From DASXKD01 sp963734725 (lineage in GTDB: Bacteria > Actinomycetota > Actinomycetes > Streptosporangiales > Streptosporangiaceae): 64,000 bases of DNA. Position 1 is the first letter of the stretch. The number at the start of each line of letters is the position of its first letter. The notes under the pieces were generated by a model. That model was given only the letters and a program-made list of their open reading frames with translations. It searched no databases and had not been told where the DNA came from. The position numbers and the translations under genes were made by a program. Shown piece after piece: positions 24,227-31,985 of this stretch. The stretch is taken from the NCBI GenBank assembly GCA_963734725.1, contig CAVTIX010000017.1, forward strand, positions 62,001 to 126,000. The letters run 5' to 3'.

Positions 24227-25330
24227 GTGAGCACCTATGACGCATACACCATTCCCGTCGAGCCCGGCACCTGGGACGTTCCCGCCGCTGGCGCGACCCG
24301 CTTCAGCTGGGAGTACGACGACGGCCGGCAGCGGCTGCTCGACCTGTACCAGCGGGGCAAGGACAAGCAGTGGGATGCCACCAAGCGGATCGAGTGGGAT
24401 CTGCCGGTGGACCCGTGCAACATCATGGAGACTCCCGACGAGTTCGTGCCCATCTACGGCTCACGCCAGTGGGAGATCTTGAATGAGAAGGAGCGCGAGA
24501 CCCTAGGGCACCATCTCGGCGCCTGGCTGTTCAGCCAGTTCCTGCACGGCGAGCAGGGCGCGATGACCGTGGCCGCCCGGATCGTGGAGTCCGTGCCCGA
24601 CATGGATTCCAAGTTCTACGCCGCCACCCAGACCATGGACGAGGCACGGCACGTCGAGCTTTACTCGCGGTTCCTCCGGGAGAAGGTCGGCCTCTACTAC
24701 CCGATGAACAGCGACCTGGGCAAGCTGCTTGCCGAGTCGCTGAACGACTCCCGCTGGGACCTCCCGTACCTGGGCATGCAGGTCCTCATCGAGGGGCTGG
24801 CGCTCGCCGCGTTCGGCGTGCACCGGGATATGGCGCAGAACGCGCTGGTCAAGCAACTGCTCGCCTACGTTATGCAGGACGAGGCGCGGCACGTCGCCTT
24901 CGGGCGGCTCGCGCTGCGCGACTACTACCGCGAGCTGACCGCCCGCGAGCGGGCCGAGCGCGAGGAGTTCGTCGTCGAGGGCTGTTACCTCATGCGGAAC
25001 CGGTTCCGGGCGCAGGAGGTGTGGGAGCGGATGGGCTTCGACGTGGATGAGTGCCTGGAGTTCACCGAGCACTCGCCGATCCAGCAGGCGTTCCGCACGC
25101 TGCTGTTCAGCCGGATCGTGCCATGCGTCAAGGACATTGGGCTATGGGGCCCCAAGGTCCAGCAGGCCTACACCGACCTGGGCGTCCTCGACGCGGCGAA
25201 CACCGACCTCGAGGTCCTGATGGCCGACGACGAGCGGATCGCCGAGGAGGTCGATCGGCACAAGTACGAGGCCGAACTGGCCGCACGCCAGGGCGAGGTG
25301 CACGCGGCCATCGCCAACGGCCAGGACTGA
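24227..25330 (+). CDS. Ferritin-like diiron protein (probable oxygenase/desaturase type)
   Basis: 367 residues from GTG 24227 with AGGGAG upstream. An all-helical protein with two carboxylate/EXXH pairs typical of diiron four-helix bundles: Glu in FLHGEQGAM with TMDEARHVELY, and Glu in QVLIEGLALAAFG with MQDEARHVAFG. The length and the paired DEARH motifs suit the ferritin-like oxidase/oxygenase group (related to R2-like and AurF-like enzymes). The substrate is unknown and no redox partner is adjacent. The gene stands alone, with its own likely promoter and a terminator-like hairpin after it. Confidence 0.75.
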   Translation: MSTYDAYTIPVEPGTWDVPAAGATRFSWEYDDGRQRLLDLYQRGKDKQWDATKRIEWDLPVDPCNIMETPDEFVPIYGSRQWEILNEKERETLGHHLGAWLFSQFLHGEQGAMTVAARIVESVPDMDSKFYAATQTMDEARHVELYSRFLREKVGLYYPMNSDLGKLLAESLNDSRWDLPYLGMQVLIEGLALAAFGVHRDMAQNALVKQLLAYVMQDEARHVAFGRLALRDYYRELTARERAEREEFVVEGCYLMRNRFRAQEVWERMGFDVDECLEFTEHSPIQQAFRTLLFSRIVPCVKDIGLWGPKVQQAYTDLGVLDAANTDLEVLMADDERIAEEVDRHKYEAELAARQGEVHAAIANGQD

Positions 25331-25419
25331 GCACGCCACGGCCTGCTGACACGCAGGCGCGCCGCCCGGGGCAGAAAGCGCAGGACTGACCGCGCCCATC
25401 CCGGGCAGAGGAACACGAA

Positions 25420-25452
25420 GGCAGCCGGGGACAGGTGGAATCCCCGGCTGCC
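25420..25452. terminator. Bidirectional terminator-like hairpin between convergent genes
   Basis: GGCAGCCGGGG pairs with CCCCGGCTGCC (11 bp) around an 11-base loop. It lies between the stops of the ferritin-like gene and the MFS pump, with only a weak T-run (GATTTC) after it. Confidence 0.55.
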
Positions 25453-25474
25453 GCCGATTTCTGCGCCGGGCCGG

Positions 25475-27340
25475 TCAGGTGACCTGCCCGTTGCTGGCCG
25501 CGGCCGATACGCCCGGCCCAGCCGCCGCCGCTGCCGGTCCGCCCGGCCCGGCCCCCGCCGCGTGCAGGGCAGCCTGGCCAGCGGTCACCTCGGCGCTCTG
25601 CCGCCCGGCCGCCACCTCGGCGCTCTGCGCCCCGGCCGCCGACCCAGCGTCGCCGGGCGCGGTGGCCTTCCGGCCCGCGCCGCGCGGCCAGGCCAGCATC
25701 ATCAGGAAAGCCAGGACGAACACGCCAACCTGGAACCACAGGGTGCGGACGAGCGAGGCGGCGAAATCATCCCGCACCGCGCTGATTCCGGCGCCGGCGA
25801 CGATTCCGCGCACGGCCGGCGAGAGCACCACGCCCGCAGGCGGCTTGCAGGACGCCGGGGTGATGGTCGGGTCGGAGGCCACCAGCCGGTCGTGCAGGCA
25901 GGTCCGGAACTGGGCCTCCAGGCGCACCGCGTTCTGCGCCGGAACCCCTGCGGCGACGACCTGCGTGCGCAGCGCCGGCGCGACGGTGCTCGCCGCCGGC
26001 CCGGACTGGCTGCCGAGCAGCGCGAAGAAGATCACGCCGATCACCGCGATGCCGATCGAGTTGCCGAGCTGGAGCCCGGTGTTGAACACGCCGGAGGCAG
26101 AACCCGCATCCTGGTGCGGCACCCGGTCCAGCACGATGTCGGCCAGCGGCGCGATGACGGCGCCAAGCCCGAGGCCCGCGCCGACCAGGCCGGGCACCAG
26201 TTCCCAGGTGGTCACCGCGGCGCCGTAGTGATGCACGGCTACGATCAGGCCGGTCATCGCCGCGGCCATGATGAGCGCGCCGGCCATCGTCACGCCGCGG
26301 CCGAACCGGGGGGCGAGCCGGGCGGCGGCGCCGGAGGAAGCCAGGACGCCCAGCGAGAACGGGAGGAAGGTGACCCCGGCGTGTAGCGGGGTGAAGCCCA
26401 GGCCGAGCTGCAGGAACAGGGTCAGCACCAGCCCGAACGAGGCGATCCCCAGGAAGAACGTCATCGCGATGGCCATCCCCACGCTGAACTCACGGTGGCT
26501 GAACAGCCGCAGCGGCACCAGTGGTGAGCCGTCCCGGCGCGTCTTGACCTGTTCCCACCAGATGAACAGCGCAAGGACCGGCGCCGAAGCGGCCATCGAC
26601 ACGAACGTCCAGCCGGGCCAGCCGAGCTGGCGCCCCTGGACCAGGGGGTAGAGCAGCAGCAGCAGCGCCGCGCTCACTAGGACGACGCCGATCGGGTCCA
26701 GCTTCGGCGGGCGGTCGGACCGCGACTCGCGGACCAGCGCCGCGGACGCGATCACGGCGAGAATGCCGACCGGGACGTTGATCAGGAAGATGGGCCGCCA
26801 GGTCAGGCCGAACAGGTTGTGCTGGATGAGCAGCCCGCCAAGCAGCGGCCCGCTCACCGTGCCGAGGCCCGCGGTGATGCCGAACCCGGCCAGCGCCTTG
26901 ATCCGCTCCGCAGGCGGGAAGATCACCTGAATGACGGCCAGCACCTGCGGCACCATGATCGCGCCCATGGCGCCCTGGGCGACCCGGAAGGCGATGAGCT
27001 GGCCCGGGCTCTGCGCGGCGCCGCACAGCGCCGACATGATGGTGAAGCCGGACACGCCGATGAGGAACAGCCGTTTGCGGCCGAACGTGTCACCGAGCCG
27101 GCCACCGGTGATCAGGACCAGGGCGTAAGCCAGCGTGTACCCGGCCAGCGCCCACTGCACGTCGGCGTAGCTGGCGTTGAGGTCCCGCTGGATGGACGGG
27201 ATCGCGATGTTCACGATCGAGACGTCGAGCAGGTTCATGAACGCGGCTAGCAACAAGATGATGAGCGTTAGCCAACGCCGTGGGTCGGCGCCCTCGCCCG
27301 CAGCCGCGGGAGGCGCCAGGATCTGAGCATCCGAAGTCAT
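25475..27340 (-). CDS. DHA2-family MFS drug efflux permease
   Basis: 621 residues and about 14 membrane helices. Seen: LDVSIVNIAIPSIQRDL in TM1 (motif D1), GGRLGDTFGRKRLFLIG (motif A), and GITAGLGTVSGPLLGG (motif C, antiporter). A large periplasmic loop follows TM13, and the last ~50 residues are Ala/Gly-rich repeats. The family exports hydrophobic drugs or metabolites by proton antiport. It is divergent from a MarR regulator across a 97-bp AT-rich region with a palindromic operator, so it is very likely repressed by that regulator. Confidence 0.9.
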   Translation of the reverse strand: MTSDAQILAPPAAAGEGADPRRWLTLIILLLAAFMNLLDVSIVNIAIPSIQRDLNASYADVQWALAGYTLAYALVLITGGRLGDTFGRKRLFLIGVSGFTIMSALCGAAQSPGQLIAFRVAQGAMGAIMVPQVLAVIQVIFPPAERIKALAGFGITAGLGTVSGPLLGGLLIQHNLFGLTWRPIFLINVPVGILAVIASAALVRESRSDRPPKLDPIGVVLVSAALLLLLYPLVQGRQLGWPGWTFVSMAASAPVLALFIWWEQVKTRRDGSPLVPLRLFSHREFSVGMAIAMTFFLGIASFGLVLTLFLQLGLGFTPLHAGVTFLPFSLGVLASSGAAARLAPRFGRGVTMAGALIMAAAMTGLIVAVHHYGAAVTTWELVPGLVGAGLGLGAVIAPLADIVLDRVPHQDAGSASGVFNTGLQLGNSIGIAVIGVIFFALLGSQSGPAASTVAPALRTQVVAAGVPAQNAVRLEAQFRTCLHDRLVASDPTITPASCKPPAGVVLSPAVRGIVAGAGISAVRDDFAASLVRTLWFQVGVFVLAFLMMLAWPRGAGRKATAPGDAGSAAGAQSAEVAAGRQSAEVTAGQAALHAAGAGPGGPAAAAAGPGVSAAASNGQVT

Positions 27341-27403
27341 CGTCGTCTCCGCTATCAGGAGGTTTCCAACTACACTTGGGAAGCTACCATCTCGTAAGCC
27401 AGA

Positions 27404-27422
27404 TATCTAGCTTAATTAGATA
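27404..27422. promoter_or_regulatory. Probable MarR operator
   Basis: TATCTA-N7-TAGATA, a perfect 6-bp inverted repeat in the AT-rich gap between the divergent MFS and MarR genes, 16 bp before the marR ATG. The size and position suit autoregulation and control of the pump. Confidence 0.6.
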
Positions 27423-27437
27423 ATAAGAAGGTGAAGT

Positions 27438-28181
27438 ATGTCTGGAGACGTAGCCGGGGCGGCTATGGGCCAGCAGAGCGCCGCTGAGCAGTCCTCCGGG
27501 CAACAGTCCTCCGGGCAACAGGGCGCCGCTGAGCCGGCCGCCGGGCAGGAGGCCGGGCCGCAGGGCGCGACAGAGCAGGCCGCCCGGCAGGCGGGCGCCG
27601 GGCCGCAGGGCGCGGCCGGGCAGGGTGTCAAGGACAGCACCACGCAGCAAAGCCTCGAGGAACTGAGCCGGGCGGGGTGGGAGCTGCCCTGGCCAGAGTC
27701 ACCGACCAGCGGAATCGGGCCGCCGGAGCGGGCCGAACTCGAAGTGGCGTTCGCGACGGCGATGCGCCGGACCGGCTCCCTGATGCAGCTCATGGGCCAG
27801 GCCGCGGCGGACCGGATCGGCATCAACAACACCGACCTGAACTGCCTGAACATCCTCAGCTTCAGCGGGCACATGACGGCAGGAGAGCTGGCCAAGGCCA
27901 CCGGCCTGACCACCGCCTCGATCACCGGCGTGATCGACAGGCTGGAGGAGGCCGGCTTCGTGCGCCGGGAGCGGGACCCGCACGATCGCCGGCGCGTGGT
28001 GGTCCGGCTCTCCCTGGACAAAGCGGTAAGCGACGTGGCGAGCGTCTTCGCGCCGATGCTCCGGGACTGGCGGGAGATGGCGACCCGGTACTCCGACGAC
28101 GAACTCAGGCTGATCGTCAACTTCTACGGGCGGGTGGAGCAGGTGTTCCGCAAGCACCTGATCAGGCTGCGCGACGAGTGA
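27438..28181 (+). CDS. MarR-family transcriptional regulator with Gln/Gly-rich N-terminal extension
   Basis: 247 residues from ATG 27438 (AAGAAGGTGA upstream). The first ~75 residues are low-complexity (repeats of SSGQQ and AAEQ); the winged helix follows, with LNCLNILSFSGHMTAGELA, ATGLTTASITGVIDRLEEAG and the wing RERDPHDRRRVVVRLS, and C-terminal dimerisation helices. Typical MarR proteins are ~150 residues, so the extension is unusual. It probably represses the divergent efflux pump in the absence of its ligand. Confidence 0.88.
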   Translation: MSGDVAGAAMGQQSAAEQSSGQQSSGQQGAAEPAAGQEAGPQGATEQAARQAGAGPQGAAGQGVKDSTTQQSLEELSRAGWELPWPESPTSGIGPPERAELEVAFATAMRRTGSLMQLMGQAAADRIGINNTDLNCLNILSFSGHMTAGELAKATGLTTASITGVIDRLEEAGFVRRERDPHDRRRVVVRLSLDKAVSDVASVFAPMLRDWREMATRYSDDELRLIVNFYGRVEQVFRKHLIRLRDE

Positions 28182-28191
28182 CTCCCGGCGG

Positions 28192-28458
28192 CTAGCTGCG
28201 CCGGCCATCTGCCGGCGCCGCTGGCCCGCTCGTGGTTGCCCGGCAGCGGGGGCACAGCCCCCAGAACGTGACCTGTGCCTCGTCGATGGCAAACCCGGCG
28301 CCGGTCCTGGGCGCCAGGCACGGCGCGCGGCCGGCCATGCGGTCAACGCCGGTGGCGGCGCCGCAGGCCCGGCACACGATGTGGTGCCGGCTATCGCCGG
28401 CCCGGGCCTCGTACGCGGCCGGGCGCCCGGCCTCGCGAAGCCGGTCGGCGTCGGTCAT
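28192..28458 (-). pseudogene. Fur-family fragment (metal-binding/dimerisation domain only)
   Basis: 88 residues from ATG 28456-28458, matching the C-terminal half of actinobacterial FurA-type regulators: AAYEARAGDSRHHIVCRACG, GFAIDEAQVTFWGLCPRC. Both CxxC zinc pairs and the His cluster are present. The N-terminal winged-helix DNA-binding domain (~55-60 residues) is missing, and no Fur-like sequence is seen in the 97 bp up to the HD gene. Either a decayed furA or a deliberately shortened metal-sensing domain. Confidence 0.65.
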
Positions 28459-28555
28459 TTCCCCGAGGCTACTCCGGGTTCGATCGATTCAAGGAAACGA
28501 GAGGTTAAAAGGCGAGGATGCGTAACGAGGCCCGGGTTGGCCTGCCCGGCGGCTG

Positions 28556-29314
28556 ATGGCATCCGGCCACCGGGGCGGGCGCGCCGCCGCGGACTCGGGG
28601 GATCCTGGTGAGATGGGCGCTGACGAACCGTTGCAGCACGAACCGCCGGAAGACGGGCCGCCGGGGCACGAGCCACGGGAACGGGAGCCGCCGGAGCAGG
28701 CACCGCCGGAGCGCGAGTCGCTGGATGAAGAGTCGCTGGAGCGGCGGATCCGGTTCGTGCTCGAAGCCGACCGGCTGAAGACTGTGGCCAGGCAAAGCCG
28801 GATCACCGACGGAACCCGGCAGGAGAACTCCGCCGAGCACTCCTGGCACTTGGCCCTGATGGCGCTGGCGCTGGGCGGGCACGCCCCGGCGGGCACCGAC
28901 CTTGGCCGGGTGGTGGCCATGGTGGTGGTGCACGACCTGGTGGAGATCGACGCGGGCGATCTCTTCTTGTACTCCGACAGCGCGGCGCACGCCCGCCAGG
29001 AGGTGGCCGAGGCCGCCGCCGCCGACCGGATATTCGCCCTGCTGCCAGCGCCCCAGGCCGCAGCGGCGCGTGCGCTATGGGACGAGTTTGAGGAACGCCG
29101 CACGCCGGAGGCCCGATTCGCCCGGGCCCTGGACCGGCTGCAGCCGATGCTGCTGAACATGCAGACCGACGGCGGCACCTGGGTGGCGCACGACGTGCCC
29201 CTCGACCAGGTGCTGTCCAAGGTGGAGCTGATCGAGGAGGGGTCGCCGGCCCTGGGCGGCTACGCCAGGGCGATGATCGCGCAAGCGGTGGAACGCGGTT
29301 TCCTGAGGCGTTGA
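28556..29314 (+). CDS. HD-domain hydrolase (YfbR/HDDC2-like 5'-deoxynucleotidase)
   Basis: 252 residues from ATG 28556; ATG 28613 (233 residues) is an equal candidate because neither has a strong ribosome site. An acidic Pro/Glu-rich leader of ~55 residues precedes an HD domain with RQENSAEHSWHLALMALAL and VVHDLVEIDAGDLF (His, His-Asp, Asp metal ligands). The family removes phosphate from deoxynucleoside 5'-monophosphates. The Glu/Pro leader is odd for the family. Confidence 0.85.
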   Translation: MASGHRGGRAAADSGDPGEMGADEPLQHEPPEDGPPGHEPREREPPEQAPPERESLDEESLERRIRFVLEADRLKTVARQSRITDGTRQENSAEHSWHLALMALALGGHAPAGTDLGRVVAMVVVHDLVEIDAGDLFLYSDSAAHARQEVAEAAAADRIFALLPAPQAAAARALWDEFEERRTPEARFARALDRLQPMLLNMQTDGGTWVAHDVPLDQVLSKVELIEEGSPALGGYARAMIAQAVERGFLRR

Positions 29315-29320
29315 CGCGCC

Positions 29321-29340
29321 CCCCAGCATGAACGCTGGGG
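29321..29340. terminator. Hairpin after the HD gene, also the possible end of an IS200/IS605-type remnant
   Basis: CCCCAGC-ATGAAC-GCTGGGG, a perfect 7-bp stem 7 bp after the HD stop. On the minus strand it reads CCCCAGC GTTCAT GCTGGGG, the kind of hairpin found just after tnpB in IS200/IS605 elements. Confidence 0.5.
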
Positions 29341-29341
29341 T

Positions 29342-29460
29342 TCAGCCTGCGCCGCGCATGCGGCGCTTCTGGGCTTCCTGCTTCACAGTCCACCGCCAGC
29401 GCTGCACGCTGGCCTTACACGGACTCCACAGGCTTTCGTGCCTTACGGCAATCGCACCCG
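29342..29460 (-). mobile_element. Possible 3' remnant of an IS200/IS605-family tnpB
   Basis: Minus-strand sequence just before the hairpin reads a short Lys/Gln/Glu-containing end (TVKQEAQKRR...) like the last residues of actinobacterial TnpB proteins, then stops. No upstream RuvC or zinc-finger part of TnpB is recognisable, so at most the last ~40 codons remain. Weak evidence. Confidence 0.3.
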
Positions 29461-29607
29461 CCCGCCCGGCGGTACCTGACGCCCATGATTCTGGCGCCGG
29501 GCGGTGCCAGAGTCCAGGTGGCACGCCGAGGGCGGCGCCCGCCGGCAGCGGTGGTTTGCCCGGGGGCGTGATCGGCAACCAGGGCCACCGGCTGCTGGCG
29601 GCGTCGT

Positions 29608-29787
29608 TCAGTTTGGCCGGTTGGCCGCGGCGTCGAGCACTTCGGGATGTTCCCGGCGGTAGTGCTCCGTCAGCACCGTGCTGGCCTGGCCAGGCTTGGT
29701 TGCCAAGGTGCGCTGGCAAAGCTGGCATCGAACGGTCGGGAGACGGGTGACAGTCACGGGGAACCGGCGGGTCCTGGGGCTGCTCAT
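29608..29787 (-). CDS. 59-residue C2H2 zinc-finger-like small protein
   Basis: ATG 29785-29787 follows GAGGGA closely. The protein reads MSSPRTRRFPVTVTRLP, then VRCQLCQRTLATKPG and VLTEHYRREHPEVLDAA. Cys21, Cys24, His42 and His47 form a C-x2-C-x17-H-x4-H pattern. A basic, very small cytosolic protein, perhaps nucleic-acid binding. No named family is recognised. It sits alone in a gene-poor stretch beside the IS-like remnant. Confidence 0.55.
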   Translation of the reverse strand: MSSPRTRRFPVTVTRLPTVRCQLCQRTLATKPGQASTVLTEHYRREHPEVLDAAANRPN

Positions 29788-29952
29788 CGTCCCTCGATCA
29801 TGTCAGACGCCAACGGCGGCTCACAGCCTGATGGCGGCGGCAGTCCGGCCCGTGGGCTGGCGGTCTCCGTCGAGGAACGCGACCTCAGCGGTCGCATTCC
29901 GCAACATCCACCCCGTCTACAACAGGCACCGCGGCCCATGCCGGTCATGACT

Positions 29953-29988
29953 GTGAGCTTGGTGTTGCTCTTTGAACACCAGACTCAC
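29953..29988. repeat. Imperfect inverted repeat in a gene-free stretch
   Basis: GTGAG-CT-TGGTGTT and AACACCA-GA-CTCAC pair (12 bp with a 2-base internal mismatch) around GCTCTTTG. The surrounding 29788-30080 region has no convincing gene. A hairpin of an unknown transcript or a decayed element. Confidence 0.4.
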
Positions 29989-30080
29989 ATCTATAAGCCT
30001 GTCGGGGCCGCCGACGGCGTTCACCGGCACCCGCCCGGCGCCCGCAGTGCTGCTAACGTTCTCAAATCTGGGACTAATGT

Positions 30081-30347
30081 CTAGTCCGCCGGCCCGTTCC
30101 CGGCAGCGCGCTCCCCCGGCAGTTCGGGACGCCGGGGCGCGGGGTGCTCCACCAGGGCGAGTATCCGGCTGGACATGAACCGGGCCGTCCGTACCACCAC
30201 GCCGCTGCGCGTCACCTCGTTGACCTCTATCACGCCGCGCCGGTTGACCACCTCGACCCGGCGGCCGGCCCGGGTCGCGGCGACCTCGTACGTCTTCGTG
30301 CCGCCACCGCCCGCGTCGATGACGATCTCGACCCGGTCACCCTTCAT
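30081..30347 (-). CDS. Conserved small actinobacterial protein
   Basis: 88 residues from ATG 30345-30347. An all-beta-looking protein: KGDRVEIVIDAGGGGTKTYE, RRVEVVNRRGVIEVNEVTR, and RTARFMSSRILALVEHP, with a charged Pro-rich tail. I recognise the type from other actinomycetes, where it is hypothetical. No motif indicates an enzyme. The next gene on the strand, the ABC ATPase, ends upstream of it with a 117-bp gap. Confidence 0.65.
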   Translation of the reverse strand: MKGDRVEIVIDAGGGGTKTYEVAATRAGRRVEVVNRRGVIEVNEVTRSGVVVRTARFMSSRILALVEHPAPRRPELPGERAAGNGPAD

Positions 30348-30464
30348 CGCTGCCGCCCGGATGCCAGGCGGCCCACGTCTCGGCCGATGCGGCGCATACC
30401 TTTCTTCTGCCCCAATAGCACCGGCCGCAAATCTATGGTTTGGCAGAGATCCAGCCCTGCCGCA

Positions 30465-31253
30465 CTAAAGCAGGGTTCGCGCGGACCAGCGGGAGTTGCG
30501 GTGCTCGATGGCCAACGGCACGCCGAAGCACTTGGACAGGTTCGCCTCGGTGAACACGCGCTCCAGCCGCCCTGCCGCGAGCACGGCGCCGCGGCGCATG
30601 AGCATCGCGTGGGTGAACCCGGCCGGCACCTCTTCGACGTGGTGGGTCACCATCACCATGGTGGACGCGGTCCCGTCGGCGGCGAGCCGCGCGATCCGGC
30701 GGACCAGGTCCTCCCGGCCGCCGAGGTCCAGGCCCGCCGCGGGCTCGTCGAGAAACAGCAGCTCCGGGTCGGGCATCAGCGCGCGGGCGATCTGGACCCG
30801 CTTGCGCTCCCCCTCCGACAACGTCCCGAACCTGCGGCGGATCAGGTGCGCGCAGCCCAGCGCGTCCAGCAGCTCCACCGCCCGGGTGACATCAGTGGAG
30901 TCGTAGTCCTCCTTCCACCGCCCGACGATCGCGTAGGCGGCGGTGAGGACCAGGTCGATCACTTTCTCATTGGGCGGCACCCGATCCGCGAGGGCCGCAC
31001 TGGCCAGCCCGATCCGGGGCCGCAGTTCGAACACGTCGGTCGCGCCGATCCGTTCGCCCAGAATCCGTGCGCTGCCCTCGGTGGGGTACAACTGCGCCGC
31101 CGCGACCTGGAGCAGGGTTGTCTTGCCCGCGCCGTTCGGGCCGATGATCACCCAGCGCTCGTCGGCGCGGACGGTCCAGGTGACGTCGCGGATGAGCATC
31201 GAGCCGCCCTTACGGACGCCGACCCCCCGCAACCGCAGCACCTCGTCGGACAT
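30465..31253 (-). CDS. ABC transporter ATP-binding protein (orphan)
   Basis: 262 residues. Walker A IGPNGAGKTTLLQ, signature TLSEGERKRVQIARAL, Walker B ELLFLDEPAAGLD and the H-loop VMVTHHVEE are all intact. It starts at ATG 31251-31253. No permease or binding protein is encoded nearby, so this is a stand-alone cytosolic ABC ATPase whose partner is elsewhere; close homologues in actinobacteria also occur alone. The substrate is unknown. Confidence 0.9.
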   Translation of the reverse strand: MSDEVLRLRGVGVRKGGSMLIRDVTWTVRADERWVIIGPNGAGKTTLLQVAAAQLYPTEGSARILGERIGATDVFELRPRIGLASAALADRVPPNEKVIDLVLTAAYAIVGRWKEDYDSTDVTRAVELLDALGCAHLIRRRFGTLSEGERKRVQIARALMPDPELLFLDEPAAGLDLGGREDLVRRIARLAADGTASTMVMVTHHVEEVPAGFTHAMLMRRGAVLAAGRLERVFTEANLSKCFGVPLAIEHRNSRWSARTLL

Positions 31254-31334
31254 CCGGCTCCCTTCACTGGCACCCGTCAGGATGAACCTACGTCATGAGC
31301 CATGCCGCCAAGGCGCTGTGCGCGGACGGCTTGT

Positions 31335-31985
31335 TCAAGCCGGCGAGTTGCGCACCGCATACAGCGCCGCCTGGGTGCGATCGGCCACGCCGAGCTTGGC
31401 GAGGACCGAGCTGACGTGCGTTTTCACCGTCTTCTCCGACACATGCAGCAGGCGCGCGATCTCCCTGTTGGACCGGCCCTCGGCGATCTGGGCAAGCACC
31501 TCCCGCTCCCGTGCCGTCAGCGCGTCCAGGCCGCCCACGGCCGCGGACCTTGCCCGGGACTGCACCAGCGTCCCTGCGGCCTCGGGGGCCAGGACGGTGT
31601 GCCCGTCGTGTACCGACCGGACCGCCCGGACAAGCGCGTCCGGGTCCACGTCCTTGTACAGGAAGCCCGCCGCGCCGGCCCGCATCGCCACGGTCACCGA
31701 CGCGGGACCGGCGACGCTGGTGAGCACCAGCACGCGGGCCGGCAGCCCGGCGTCCCGCAGTTCCGCCAGCACGCCGAGCCCGTCCAGCCCGGGCAGCTTG
31801 AGGTCGAGCAGCACCACGTCCGGCGCCACCGCCGCGGCCAGCTCGACGGCTTCGGCGCCGTCGCTGGCCTCGCCCACCACTTCGATGTCGCTTTGCAGGC
31901 TGAGCAGGACCCGCAGCCCCTGCCGGACCACGGGGTGGTCATCGGCGATCAGAACGGTGATCTTCCCGGACCTTGGCACGCTCAC
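31335..31985 (-). CDS. NarL/LuxR-family response regulator
   Basis: 216 residues. Receiver domain (TVLIADDHPVVRQGL, Asp in VVLLDLKLPGLDG, KDVDPDALV) and a LuxR-type helix-turn-helix (LTAREREVLAQIAEGRSNRE, VSEKTVKTHVSSVLAKLGV). GTG 31983-31985 overlaps the kinase stop by GTGA. It forms a two-component pair with the following GAF kinase; the target genes are unknown. Confidence 0.92.
   Translation of the reverse strand: MSVPRSGKITVLIADDHPVVRQGLRVLLSLQSDIEVVGEASDGAEAVELAAAVAPDVVLLDLKLPGLDGLGVLAELRDAGLPARVLVLTSVAGPASVTVAMRAGAAGFLYKDVDPDALVRAVRSVHDGHTVLAPEAAGTLVQSRARSAAVGGLDALTAREREVLAQIAEGRSNREIARLLHVSEKTVKTHVSSVLAKLGVADRTQAALYAVRNSPA

Noticed and set aside
28460..28500. tRNA T-loop-like GGGTTCGATCGATTC before the HD gene
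   Set aside because: No acceptor, D or anticodon stem can be drawn around it.
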